This document shows, piece by piece, positions 31,975 to 41,589 of a stretch of 64,000 nt of DNA. Under the pieces are notes generated by a model. It was not told where the DNA came from. It did no database searches and saw nothing but the letters and a program-made list of their open reading frames with translations. The stretch is from Phaeosaccion multiseriatum (Eukaryota; Ochrophyta, other classes). Position numbers and translations under genes: made by a program. The stretch lies in assembly GCA_965112735.1 (NCBI GenBank), contig OZ218961.1, positions 558,001 through 622,000 on the forward strand, written 5' to 3'. How positions within the stretch are numbered: position 1 is the first letter of the stretch; every line of letters begins with the position of its first letter.

Positions 31975-32451
31975 TACTGGCAGTCGCAGGTTGGCCATTG
32001 GCTTGTAACCACTTCTTGATCCCCTTCCAGGTTTTGGCGTCGATGTCCCATTCCTCTCCTTCAGGGTGCACTCTTCTCGATCCTCTGTCCTTAAGGACCT
32101 ATGGGCAGCACTCTTCGTACCACTTGTCGCACCGCACTTCCTCCCATCGGAGCCATTTCAGTAGAGCAAGGCTCTCCCCCTACATGATTGCCTCGTTTGA
32201 GGGGGCGACTGCTCCTTGTCGGGAAGGTCCTCCGAGCGCAGCCAATGGAGCACTTTCAGGCCATGCCTTGTGTTCGAGCTGTTGCGTGACTCACCCATAC
32301 CTCCCAGGGACACATTTTGCCGTGAAGGGTCTTGCATACCTCGCCATCTCCGTGCCGAGTAAGCGGCCTCGAAGAGCTTGCTCGCCCCTCCGCCATTACT
32401 AGCTCGAGGTCGACTTGTTCGCCCGTTCACGCACTCCACAGAGCTGAGCAC
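31975..32451 (-). pseudogene. Ankyrin-like pseudogene
   Basis: On the minus strand this matches the ankyrin gene at 35689-36732 in scattered pieces: SSVECVN near 32430, LFEAA near 32370, then HGLKVLHWLRSEDLPDKEQS near 32250, and at the 3' end the counterpart of the terminal EEIKQW...CDCQ near 31980-32050. The pieces are in different frames and the middle repeats are missing, so it cannot make a full protein. Confidence 0.75.
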
Positions 32452-32508
32452 AGATGGTATAAATTGCCCTCCACTCCTTACTCACCCCCCCCCCCCACAA
32501 AGCCAAGA

Positions 32509-33042
32509 ATGTTAAAAGAGAGGGAGCAGCTCGAGGCTTTCCAAAGCCTCATGGCAAGCCTCGAAGCCCAGTCAGGCCATTCCTTCCTGCATGTGCAGTG
32601 GCACCACTACGTGTTGCTACTTCAGCACATAGTCAACTTGGTGGACACCAGTGACCTCTTTAAGCGCGTGTGCCCCGAACATGCTCAGTTCATCGGACTC
32701 CAGGACCTTGTCAGCATGTTTTTGGAGCAACACCTTAGCAAGGAGGAGCGGGCCACCGATTGGACGAAGCGGCCGCTGTCCGCCGCTCAACGGGAGTACG
32801 CTATCCTCAACCCTTTAACACCTGTTAAAAGCTCTGCTGACGTCTTCAAAGCCCTCCGAAAAACGTTTTCCTTTGAAAAGCTCCTGAACTGCTTTTTTCC
32901 GTCTCTGGGAACCTTCTTTTTCTTGCTGACACGTTTCACTTGTAACGTCTTCAAAAGGATCTTGAACTCTTTGTGCTTGGTAGACCACAGTCGCCTAGGT
33001 TCTTCCTTCGTAGGTATATATACGTGTACTGTAGCTGAGTGA
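32509..33042 (+). pseudogene. Remnant of a 3'-5' exonuclease domain (DEDD superfamily)
   Basis: The open frame from ATG 32509 gives 177 residues. Residues 1-105 resemble the second half of an RNase D/WRN-like exonuclease: a LLQHIVNLVDTSDLF block, then FIGLQDLVSMFLEQHLSKEE, TDWTKRPLSAAQREYAILN. The last line corresponds to the family motif DW..RPL...Q..YAA.D, with the catalytic Asp replaced by Asn. The first half of the domain with the other acidic residues is absent and the last 70 residues have no coding character. I read this as a non-catalytic fragment. It could also be an exon of a gene whose other exons I failed to find. Confidence 0.45.
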
Positions 33043-33126
33043 GGTGACGAGGACAAGGCTTGCAGTAGAGCAGGAAGCAGAAGCGCAAAAGCTGAAAGAA
33101 ACAAAGTCAAGAGGGGATAGATTAAA

Positions 33127-35001
33127 ATGAGGATAAAAGCTTACGCTGCTGCGCCTGTGGAGAGCGTGCAGCAGCCGCAGGAGCAACAACAGGCTGAGGT
33201 GAGGAGGAGAATCGCAAGCCACATTGTTGGGCGAGAGTACGATGCCCTGGTGGGGCTTTTACAGGGCTACGAGGGCAAGGGGGTGGTCGAAGTGATGCAG
33301 CACGCTTTTGAGGCCATCGCGGCCCTTCCCCGTCTGAGCCGCAGCTCCTCCGCTAATAGGAAGGGCCGTGGTGAGGCCTTGCCCCTGGTGCAGGCGGGGA
33401 TGGACAAGGAAGTGGTTCGAGCTCTCTCGAAGCACGCTGCGGACGCGGGCGTAGCGCAAGCAGGGCTGGGCGTTGTGGTGTACCTGACTAGCGACGACGA
33501 AGTCAGGACCAGGCTTGGTGATGTGGGCGCGTGCGAGGCAGTGGTCGCAATCATGAAGCATCACGTAGGGGACAGATGTGTCCAAGAGGCGGCAATCAGG
33601 GCTGTTCTGAGTCTGGGTCTAGGCGAGGCCAACGCGACGAAACTGGGAGGGGCGGGTGCGTGTGAGGCCTTGGTAGCGACAATGGTGAAGAACGCAGGAG
33701 ACAGATGTATCCAAGTGCAGGGCTGCAGAGCTGTTACGAGTCTGAGCAGTGGAGACGAGGACAACACGAGGAAACTAGGAGAAGCGGGTGCGTGCGAGGC
33801 GGTGATGGTGACCATGTCCAGCAATGCAGGGGACAGAGAGGTCCAAGAGACGGCATGTGGGGCTGTCGTGAATCTGAGCAGAGGAGATGAGGGCAACAAG
33901 AGCAAGTTAGTAGAAGCAGGGGCGTGTGAAGGATTGGTGGCATGCATGACGAAGCACGTGGGGGACGCACTCGTTCAATTGTGGGCATGCGCAGCTGTCG
34001 GGAGTCTGAGCGGTGGAAACGAGGCCAATAGGAAGAGACTGGGCGAGGCGGGTGCGTGTGAGGCCTTGGTGCGGACAATGGTGAACAACGCTGGGGATAG
34101 AGGCATCCAAGTGCAGGCATGCAAGGCTGTTGCGAATCTGAGTAATGGACACAAGACCAACACCAAGAGACTGGGCGAGGCGGGTGCGTGCGAGGCGGTG
34201 ATGGTGATGGTGAGGAGCAATGCAGGGGACAAAGGTGTCCAAGAGCAGGCATGCGCGGCTGTTGCGAATCTCACCTGTGCGAATGAGGCGAACGCGAGGA
34301 AATTAGGCCAGGCGGGTGCGTGCGAGGTGGTGATGGTGGCATTAACGAGCCATGCGCAGGGCAGAGGTGGCCAAGAGGATGAGTGCAGAGCTGTGGCGAA
34401 GGCTGTTGCGCATCTGTGTGTCGACGAGGCCAACAGGAGGAAATTCGGAGAAACGGGTGCGTGCGAGGCATTGGTCAAGACGATGCTCAAGTATGCTTGG
34501 GACAGCGATGTCCAGGGGCAGGCATGCAGGGCAGTAGGGACTTTGAGCCGTGGAAGTGAGGCCAACACCAAGAGACTGGTCGAGGCGGGTGCGTGCGAGG
34601 CGGTGGTGACGGCCATGGTGAAGTACGCAGAGGACAGAGGTGTCCAAGAGCAGGCATGCGCGGCTGTTGCGAGTCTGAGCAGTGAAAACGAGGCCAACAA
34701 CACGAGGAAGTTTGGCAAGGCGGGTGCATGTGAGGAAGTGGTGGCGGCCATGAAGAGGCACCCAATGGACAGAGGTGTCCAAGAGCAGGCATGCACGGCA
34801 GTTGTGAGTCTGAGTGTAGACGAGGGCAACAAGAAGAGACTGGGCGAGGCGGGTGCGGTGGAGGCAACATTGGCGGCGATGAAGCACCACAAGGGGGACA
34901 AAGGTATCAAAAAGCAGGCGAAGAGAGTGTTTCGTCAGGGTCTGAGTTCCCGCAAGACATTGACGAAGATGAAGGCATTGAAGAAGCGAATGTTCGCGTA
35001 A
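33127..35001 (+). CDS. Armadillo-repeat protein
   Basis: A single uninterrupted frame of 624 residues from ATG 33127, unusual in a neighbourhood of intron-rich genes. Residues 1-110 are a helical N terminus rich in Gln. From about residue 115 there are 11 armadillo-like repeats of about 44 residues with the signature [KR]LGEAGACEA(V/L)V..M..[NH]AGD..VQE.AC.AV..LS...EAN. The C terminus is short and basic (KKQAKRVFRQGLSSR...KKRMFA). Such solenoids bind partner proteins; no catalytic function is implied. The repeats are very alike at DNA level, which suggests recent internal expansion. After the stop, the last 30 bases are repeated almost exactly (35002-35030). Four decayed 3' fragments of this gene lie at 2640-2975, 39024-39400, 41125-41412 and 43078-43345. 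It converges on the ankyrin gene at 35689-36732. Confidence 0.88.
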   Translation: MRIKAYAAAPVESVQQPQEQQQAEVRRRIASHIVGREYDALVGLLQGYEGKGVVEVMQHAFEAIAALPRLSRSSSANRKGRGEALPLVQAGMDKEVVRALSKHAADAGVAQAGLGVVVYLTSDDEVRTRLGDVGACEAVVAIMKHHVGDRCVQEAAIRAVLSLGLGEANATKLGGAGACEALVATMVKNAGDRCIQVQGCRAVTSLSSGDEDNTRKLGEAGACEAVMVTMSSNAGDREVQETACGAVVNLSRGDEGNKSKLVEAGACEGLVACMTKHVGDALVQLWACAAVGSLSGGNEANRKRLGEAGACEALVRTMVNNAGDRGIQVQACKAVANLSNGHKTNTKRLGEAGACEAVMVMVRSNAGDKGVQEQACAAVANLTCANEANARKLGQAGACEVVMVALTSHAQGRGGQEDECRAVAKAVAHLCVDEANRRKFGETGACEALVKTMLKYAWDSDVQGQACRAVGTLSRGSEANTKRLVEAGACEAVVTAMVKYAEDRGVQEQACAAVASLSSENEANNTRKFGKAGACEEVVAAMKRHPMDRGVQEQACTAVVSLSVDEGNKKRLGEAGAVEATLAAMKHHKGDKGIKKQAKRVFRQGLSSRKTLTKMKALKKRMFA

Positions 35002-35184
35002 AGGCACTGAAGAAGCGAATGCTGGCGTAAAAGAGGCGATGGTAAGATTAGTGTTGAACAATAGTCTAAATGCGAAAATGAAGGCCCTTCTTTTCTCATA
35101 CGTCAGCAAGCCAACAACCCCCCTCTTCTTACGTATCCTCCTTCCTGCCCGTCCGCTGTGCTCTACTAGTACCACTGAAACTGT

Positions 35185-35690
35185 CCTTCGGTATCCGCTC
35201 CTATGTGGCGTAGTCCACCCTCAGCAGGCCGAACCGTTCCGATTAGCCGTAGCTCCACTCTGTGTTCAGCAGCCAGGGCAAAGGTATGCAAGAGGGGCAG
35301 CGAGGGGCGCGAGCAGACCAACTGGAGCAGCGGCAGGCACGTGGACGCCCCCCTACATGCGCACTCACTCAGGCAGTGTTCTCTGCCCAGATCCCCTTAT
35401 ATTGCCCGGACTGAGCCCCCCACCAGCCGGAGAACGCAAGGGGTCCTGCCATCGTGTAAGAGTGATCATGTGTCTTCGTCTCCCTCTGCTGTTGGACAGC
35501 ACATGACCACATCGCTCTCTGACACTCCTCGAAGTGAGCCAACCACGGCCTTCCACCTAGCTATCCGCTGACCCTTGCTTGCTAGCTGGCAGTCGGCCCT
35601 CATCAGTCAGGAAGGCAGGGGGGGACAGTTACACTCTTGCCACCTCTCTCGTGTCATTCTGTCTCTTCTGCGCAAATTCACCCCCCTCTC
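35185..35690. repeat. Duplicated 3' flank of the ankyrin gene family (copy B)
   Basis: Reverse-complement counterpart of 420-975 and direct counterpart of 45015-45560, with strongest similarity at 35265-35350. It lies just 3' of the minus-strand ankyrin gene. No separate gene is supported. Confidence 0.7.
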
Positions 35691-36732
35691 AGTCCTGGCA
35701 GTCGCACGGGTGTCCATTGGCGTGCACCCACTGCTTGATTTCCTCAAAGGTTTTGGCGTTAATGTCCCCTTCCTCTTCCTCCTCTGTCCATGATGACTGT
35801 GGGCACGACTTTTTGTCCCACTCGCACTGCACTTCGTCCGATCGGAGCCATTTCAGCACAGCAAGACTCTTGCCCTCCCTTGCTGCAACACTACAGAGGT
35901 CCGCATCCCAATCACAGAGGTGGCGAGCATTGGCGTGGAGCAACTGCAGCACCTCTAGATGGCCCCCTCCAGCTGCATACAAAACCCCACTGCACGAACG
36001 GCCGAATCGATCCTCTTCCAGCAAAGCCCTCGTTGGAGAATGCTCGAGAAGCCATTCCACTACAGGAACATGCCCATTCTTGCATGCGTCGTACCAACAC
36101 TCAAAATCAAAAGGTACGTGACCCTCCGACATGAGCCACTTGAGCATCTCCAAGTGCCCTGTTCCTGCCGCCTCCACACACATGATGGAGCCGTCAGTGT
36201 ACCACGGGCACTGCTCCTTGTCGAGAAAGTCCTCTGAGCGCAGCCACTTGAGTACTCTCAGGCCATGCTTGCTGTTACGCGCCGTTGCATTACACACATG
36301 CTCATCCCAGGGACAGTCCTTGCCATGGAGGGCCTCGCATACTTCGACATCTCCATGCCGGGCAGCGGCCTTGAAGAGCTTGGCACTCAGCTCGAGGCCT
36401 TGCTGACTTGTCGCCCAGTTCAAGCACTCCACAGAGCTGACCACGGATGAAAATGATGTCTCCGCTCCTGGATACAAAGCGGTGTAGCTGGCCCTCCACT
36501 GCGTGCTCACACCAGCCACGAAGCAGAAGCGCCCTTCTTCCACGTACTCCAAGATGATACGGAGCACTTCGAGCTGTGCCAAAGCTTCGTGGCAAGCTTC
36601 AAAGAGCAGCCCACTCCCTCCTTCATCTGAAGCAGTAGCACTGGCACCACCACCACAAGTCGCTGCCATCCTCCGCCGCTGCGTAGATCCCCCCGCCCCC
36701 TCTCCAAAAGACATTATCCGCTGCGGCCTCAT
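35689..36732 (-). CDS. Ankyrin-like repeat protein, intact copy
   Basis: Single exon of 347 residues from the ATG at 36732 (a longer frame upstream would need a GTG start and has no coding character) to TGA at 35689. The N-terminal 40 residues are low complexity (Gly/Ala). Residues about 40-85 (LRIILEYVEEGRFCFVAGV, then STQWRASYTALYPG) look like the F-box-like leader often found before such repeats. Then follow seven or eight ankyrin-like units (FKAAARHGDVEVCEALHG, HGLRVLKWLRSE, GHLEMLKWLMSEG, GHVPVVEWLLEHSP, GHLEVLQLLHANA, SLAVLKWLRSDE), an acidic stretch, and the conserved end FEEIKQWVHANGHPCDCQD. Presumed role is protein binding, possibly substrate recruitment if the leader is a true F-box. 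Relatives in this window are 1-417 (+), the pseudogene 31975-32451 and the fragment 45557-45730. Confidence 0.82.
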   Translation of the reverse strand: MRPQRIMSFGEGAGGSTQRRRMAATCGGGASATASDEGGSGLLFEACHEALAQLEVLRIILEYVEEGRFCFVAGVSTQWRASYTALYPGAETSFSSVVSSVECLNWATSQQGLELSAKLFKAAARHGDVEVCEALHGKDCPWDEHVCNATARNSKHGLRVLKWLRSEDFLDKEQCPWYTDGSIMCVEAAGTGHLEMLKWLMSEGHVPFDFECWYDACKNGHVPVVEWLLEHSPTRALLEEDRFGRSCSGVLYAAGGGHLEVLQLLHANARHLCDWDADLCSVAAREGKSLAVLKWLRSDEVQCEWDKKSCPQSSWTEEEEEGDINAKTFEEIKQWVHANGHPCDCQD

Positions 36733-38030
36733 CTCTGCAGTCAAAGTCCTTCCCCGTAGCAGCTTCAAGCTTCTAAGTTTTTTGCTCTTCGTCCCTTTCC
36801 TCTGCTGGGAGACTTTAGTATCTGCTGGGAGCCGATGAGCTCTGCGGGCAGGACAGGGGCGGGCGCGGAGCAGGAGGGCAATGAGAGGCCGTGGAAGAAG
36901 GGCAGCAGCAGTGAGAACTAATGTACAGGACAAGCCCACTCCTGCCCTTTCTTCTGACAGAAGGGCATGCTAACGCTGTTGCTCCCCCCAAAGAGAGTGG
37001 GGACCTTCTTTTCAGCCCGCTCTTACCTTAGTTGTTCATGATCCGGAGGCACGCCCTCACCAGTAGCAGCAGGAGGATGGCGGCCCCTTCCTGATCTGCC
37101 TTGTCTTGTTTCCTCTGGTTTCAGCTTGCAGTGGTGAGGAGGGAAGGAGGAGGGAGAAGAAGAAAGAACATAAAGTGCCATCTATGGTTGTCTAAAAGTA
37201 ACGCCTCACCCCGCGGGAATAGCCTCCCCCAATGGCAGCCCAAGATCAGCCCACCACGGCTCTTCATTCCGCTCTTGCGATGGTCTTAAGATCAGCAGAG
37301 GCCGAAGCCAGCGACAGCGACTCCTTCCAATGAAGCTCATGTCTCAAATTTAGCCCGTAGTTGCCGCACGGGAAGGGGCTTTGAAGCCAGAGCCCCGTCT
37401 CCTGGATAGAGAAGGGCTGCACATTGACCATGGAGAGGCCACAGCAATGGGGAGAGGAAGCTTGCAGTGAGAATTCTTGTCGGGCTCAAGGTGAGGACAG
37501 AGAGGAGAGGCACCGCCAGAACTGAGCCCCCCCCCCCCCTCTCCCACTGTCCCTAACCGATGCTGTGCAAAGGTCCCTCAATTCGGCTTTTCACGCTCAC
37601 TCCCTTGAGCTAAGCTGTAGCGCCCTTCCATGTTTCCATCTGCAGGAGTACTGCCAAGGCGTGAAGGTCGTCTTCGTCCGGCATCCCGCGTGACCTGGTC
37701 ACTCTCCTAGTGGCCCCGGCCTCGCACGAGTTACCACATGGTATTCTCGTGCATCAAATGCACGAGCTTGCTTCGCCCTTATGGCGCACAAGATACTGTA
37801 GCATATTGATGCAATACGCGTTTCCAAGACGGGGAGGGGCTGCAGACCGCCGAGGATCATGCAGGGCTCGGCTGCCGTGAGGGAGGAGAGAGCAATAGGC
37901 GTGAGAGGTGGGCGCTACGAGAGGAGGCTCCACCTACGGGGCGCGAGGGCGATGGAGCTGAGAGGAGGAGCAGGGTAGGTATGGGTAGTGAAGTGGTGGA
38001 GCTTAGAGTGGGCCGCCGCCTTGCTGGTGA
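36733..38030. other. Intergenic region with no supported gene
   Basis: No frame longer than 65 residues has coding character here. It presumably includes the promoter of the minus-strand ankyrin gene. Homopolymer G/C blocks occur at 37527-37537. No repeat shared with other parts of the window was noticed. Confidence 0.55.
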
Positions 38031-38033
38031 GTC

Positions 38034-38590
38034 AGGCTTCTTGGCGCAGTTGGTTGACTGACTGACTGACTGACTGACTGATTGATTGGCTAAGTGACTG
38101 ACTGACTGACTGACTGACTGGCTGGCTGGCTGGCTGGCTGACTGACTGATTGTCGAGAGAGGAGAGCGATGCGATGACATACATGTGCGTGTGTGCTGGC
38201 CCTGTGGGATGCACGCTTCACCCCTGACCGCTCCGCCTCCTCCTCATCAACTGACATCCCCATCCATCAACTGCCATCCCCACATGACTCTACACGCACG
38301 GACTGAATGTATTCAGGAAGGGCCAAACGCTGATTTGTGAGGAGATGATGGCGGCGGTCTTCCATTTCGCCAAGGCTGAGGAGCACCGCCGTATGACCAA
38401 CGCCTTGGCTATCTGCTCATCATGCAGCACATTCAGCGAGACGTGCGAGGGGCAAGGGGGGAGAGGAGGAGGGGCATCCGTTGGTGATACAGGAGGAGAA
38501 GAGGAAGGAGGGGGGGAAGGAGGGCTGCAGAGGGAGAGGGCGTCGGACATACACCCCCTGCCCTCGCCGCTATGAACAGCGCAGACGTGA
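38034..38590 (+). pseudogene. Displaced copy of exon 25 of the WD40/EF-hand gene with flanking intron
   Basis: Bases 38053-38150 repeat the GACT intron tract; 38255-38315 repeat the intron end (CATCAACTGCCATCCCCACA and TGACTCTACACGCAC); and 38316-38453 repeat exon sequence encoding LNVFRKGQTL.CEEMMA, VFHFAKAEE.RRMTNALA. The (GGA)n tract is short here, and 38478-38493 retains the dispersed CCGTTGGTGATACAGG motif. The end matches exon 25 and its donor (AACAGCGCAGAC then GTGAGTAGCAGTGG). The other exons are absent, so this is a partial duplication. Confidence 0.8.
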
Positions 38591-38739
38591 GTAGCAGTGG
38601 ATGAAGGGGGGGGGGGGGGCGGGGGTCGTTGGGTGCGTCCACCCAGGTGCGAAGGCTTTAGTGTTTATTGTTCTTTCTGAGCATATATCGAAGAAGGTTG
38701 TGAGTGAGTGATACTCTTCTGTTCCGCACCCACTGACAT

Positions 38740-39022
38740 CCCTCTACTCTCTCCCTCCCTTGCCCCTCTCTCCCGTTTCCTCTCCTTCTCCTGCTCCCGC
38801 TCCCTCTCCCTCTCGCCCTCCCTCTCCCTCTCCTCCTTCCCCTCTCCCTCTCCCTCCCCCTCCCCCTCTCTCCCGTTTCCTCTCCTTCTCCTTCTCCCGC
38901 TCCCTATCCCTCTCGCCCTCCCTCTCTCTCCTCTTATTCCCCTCTCCCTCTCCCTCCCCTTCTCCTCTTCCTCTCTCTCTCTCGCTCCCTCTTCCTCTCT
39001 CTCTCCCTCTCCCTCTCCCTCA
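38740..39022. repeat. CTCCCT/CTCTCC-rich microsatellite
   Basis: Imperfect hexanucleotide pyrimidine repeat directly preceding the armadillo fragment. The ending CCTCAG at 39019-39024 would look like an acceptor if the fragment were transcribed. Confidence 0.85.
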
Positions 39023-39023
39023 G

Positions 39024-39400
39024 GAGCAGGCATGCTGGGCTGTTGCGAATCTGAGCTGTAGAAACGAGGCCAACGGGAAGAGACTGGGCGAGGCGGGTGC
39101 GTGCGAGGCGGTGGCCCTCCATGCAGGGACAGCGGTGTCCAGGAGAAGGCATACCCGGCTGTGGTGGCGCTTCTGATCATTGGCTGGTAACGAGGCCAAC
39201 GCGAAGAGACTGAGCGAGACGGGGCGGTGGAGGCAGCATTGGCGGTGATGAAGCGCCTCAAAGAGGATCAAGATACCACAAAGGGGTGAACATGGATGTT
39301 TAAGACCAAGCGAAGAGCGTTCGTTCTCGGTATGGGCCTGTGCACCCGCAAGGCATCGACGAGGATGCAGGCTCTTAAAGCGAATGTACACAGAAGAGGA
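39024..39400 (+). pseudogene. Decayed 3' fragment of the armadillo-repeat gene (copy B)
   Basis: Starts with EQACWAVANLSCRNEANGKRL (read as two short pieces: EQACWAVANLS and NEANGKRLGEAGACEAV), then a frameshifted partial repeat and the tail equivalent of ...GLCTRKASTRMQALK. Stops and missing bases break the frame. It ends about 180 bases before the stop codon of Spondin_N copy B, tail-to-tail. Confidence 0.75.
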
Positions 39401-39582
39401 TGGCTTTGTGTGGAAGTACATGTAACTTGATTAAGGTTGCCAAGGCTCTCCTTATCAAATTAAAGTATCCTCCCCTTGCCCCGTCTCATCCAACAGGCTA
39501 TGCCTACCGCCGCTCCTTCGTGGCTTATGTGTCTTGCTGCTGCACTCTATCCTCGGATGGTCACATACGTAAATTCAACACT

Positions 39583-40547
39583 TTATTTGTACATCTCCAC
39601 GTTGATGCTGGACACGGGGTTCCTCCAGTCGTAACGCTGCTCCACAAGGGATCCCACTCCGTGGAAGCCTCGGGAGATGTGGACAAAGCCCTCTCCAGTC
39701 CCTCCGGACACGTTGCCAGAATCGGAGGGGCAGGCAGGGCCGGGCATATCCGAGCACTGGCGTATCCAACGCGTGAGAGTGGGAGGGGGAGGAGGGTGGA
39801 GGGGGGAGGAGGCGAAAGAAGGGCACGGGTGAAAGGACGAAAGGGGGGGGGGGATGTTTGTCAGCGCAGTAACACGGGCTTCTTGACAAGATAGACGAGA
39901 GAGCGCTGCTGTTGGCCGCCACCCTGCCTCGTGCCCTCTGCCTCATACGCTAAAGCACATGCAACATCAGCACATAAATCGATGGAAGAAGAGAGCCCCC
40001 ATACACACATACCAGTTGCTTGCCCACCTCACGACGCACTCACCATCTCAGTGTTCGCCTCCGTTCCAGAGTCCCAAGCAGGAGCCATGGTGGAGAGCCC
40101 CTCATAGCCCAAGGGCATGGCGCTGACTCCCATGAAGGCGTCGTTGGTGTTGATGAGCATGGTCACAGTAGAGAAGGACAGCGTGTCGCAATCGCAGTCC
40201 TCGGACACCGTAAGCATACCCTCCCACGTCTCTCCAGGGAAGAGAGGGCCCTCCCCGACCGTGTAGCCGCACACGAGGTCGTTGGATCCCAGAAGCTCCA
40301 CCAGGGCACTGGCATCGCCGTCCTCGGCGACAGACTGGAGAGGTCCAGACGCCGGCACCATGGGCTCGAAGACCTTGAATCCCTTGTTGTGCGCCACCGC
40401 CACGACGGGGCTGAAGGGCTGTCGGAAGGTGAGGTTGTCCACGGAAACACTGTAGGTTCCCTCGCACTCCTTGGCCGCCGCGCCAGTGGTAGCTGCGCCG
40501 AGGAGAGCGGCAATCATGGTGGTCTTGATGGTGGATGAAGAGAACAT
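39583..40547 (-). CDS. Secreted Spondin_N domain protein, copy B
   Basis: Exons 40547-40044 and 39756-39583 (phase-0 intron of 287 bases), 225 residues. Near-identical to copy A: same signal peptide, NLTFRQPFSPVV, AEDGD, DCDCD and, in exon 2, GEGFVHISRGFHG and YDWRNP. The only C-terminal difference visible is VEMYK instead of VELYK. The intron contains the same GGAGGGGGAGGGTGG-type purine block on the + strand (pyrimidine on the coding strand) as the other copies. First of three head-to-tail copies spaced about 2.0 kb. Confidence 0.9.
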
Positions 40548-40945
40548 GGTGAGAGCTTTGTTGTTTGCTTGAGTTGCTGGGCCGGCTTGCTGCTACTGCT
40601 GCTGGTGTTATGGGTTGGCTTGCTTGTGAGGAGGAAAGGATTGAGGTGCGTCCTGCCTCGTGTTACAACTGTAGTGAGTATCTTTCGCCTAACAGACCCC
40701 TGAGTTGGTGCCACTGCTCGGCAAAATCATGTATCTGTCCTTGTTTCGGGCCAATTTTGGGCGGGAAACCCTTTCTTCGTCCCGAGGGCCCGTGCCACGA
40801 CACACCCACCCCCGCACGGCCAACCTTCGAGCATCTTTGGGATTGCTGGAAGGGCCGAGGTAGCGTTGATTGGGATGGAGCACCACAGTTCAAGGGGAGG
40901 GGGGAAGGTGTGCGAGAGGAGACGAAGAAAGCTGGTCAGATGATT
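40548..40945 (-). promoter_or_regulatory. Conserved 5' flank of Spondin_N copy B
   Basis: Counterpart of 1121-1461 and of the flanks of copies C (42547-42905) and D (44503-44880). The GGGATTGCTGGAAGGGCCGA piece at 40839-40860 and the GCACCACAGTTCAAGGGGAG piece at 40880-40900 are shared by all. Probable promoter; no core element identified. Confidence 0.4.
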
Positions 40946-40984
40946 TTAGTAAATTTGAAGGGGCTACATTCTCCAGTCGACCCC

Positions 40985-41115
40985 TGAAGAGTAAGGGCTA
41001 GCGCCGGCGTCAGCCGCCCTTGACCTGCTACCGAGCAGCCGACCACCCCCCCCCCCCCGATGGCGCCAGCGCTAGGGCTTGCCACCTGCTACCGCCGGCG
41101 TCGGCCGGCGTGCTA
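40985..41115. repeat. GC-rich CGCCGGCGTCAGCCG-type block at a unit boundary
   Basis: Contains GCCGGCGTCAGCCGCCCTTG, CTGCTACCG repeated, and GCCGGCGTCGGCCGGCG, several of them self-complementary. A near-copy is at 42948-43070 in the next unit. It separates the Spondin_N 5' flank from the next armadillo fragment. Confidence 0.65.
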
Positions 41116-41124
41116 CCACTGGCG

Positions 41125-41412
41125 AACAAAGACAAAGTCGGGGAGGCGGGTGGGTGTGAGGCGGTCGTCGCGGCCATGACCCCCCATGCAGGGACAGCGG
41201 TGTCCAGGAGAAGGCATGCCCGGCTGTGATGGCGCTTCTCAGCTGTAGCAACGAGGCCAACGCAAGAGACTGGGCGAGGCGGGGGTGGTGTAGGCAGCAT
41301 TGCGGGTGGTGCTTCATCACCACGTCAAAGGACCAGCCAGGCAAAGATAGTTGTGGGTATGGGCCTGTGCAAGGCATCGACGAGGATGCAGGCTCTTAAG
41401 AAGCGAAAGTAC
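41125..41412 (+). pseudogene. Decayed 3' fragment of the armadillo-repeat gene (copy C)
   Basis: Reads EAGGCEAVVAAMTPHAG, then frameshifted ACPAVMALLSC, NEANA.RLGEAG and the tail equivalent (GCATCGACGAGGATGCAGGC). Same structure and orientation relative to Spondin_N as the other fragments. Confidence 0.75.
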
Positions 41413-41589
41413 ATAGAAGATGGCTTTGTGTGTAAGTACAAATAAATTGATTAAGGTTGCCAAGGCTCTCCTTATCAAATTGTAGTATCCTCCCCTTGCA
41501 TCCAACAGGCTATGCCTACCGCCGCTCCCTCGCTACGTATGTGCCTTGCTGCACTACTCTGTCCTCGTTATTTACATAAATTCAACACT

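Noticed and set aside
36733-36939. N-terminal extension of the ankyrin gene beginning at 36939
   Set aside because: It would start with GTG and the extra 69 residues show no coding character. The ATG at 36732 is preferred.
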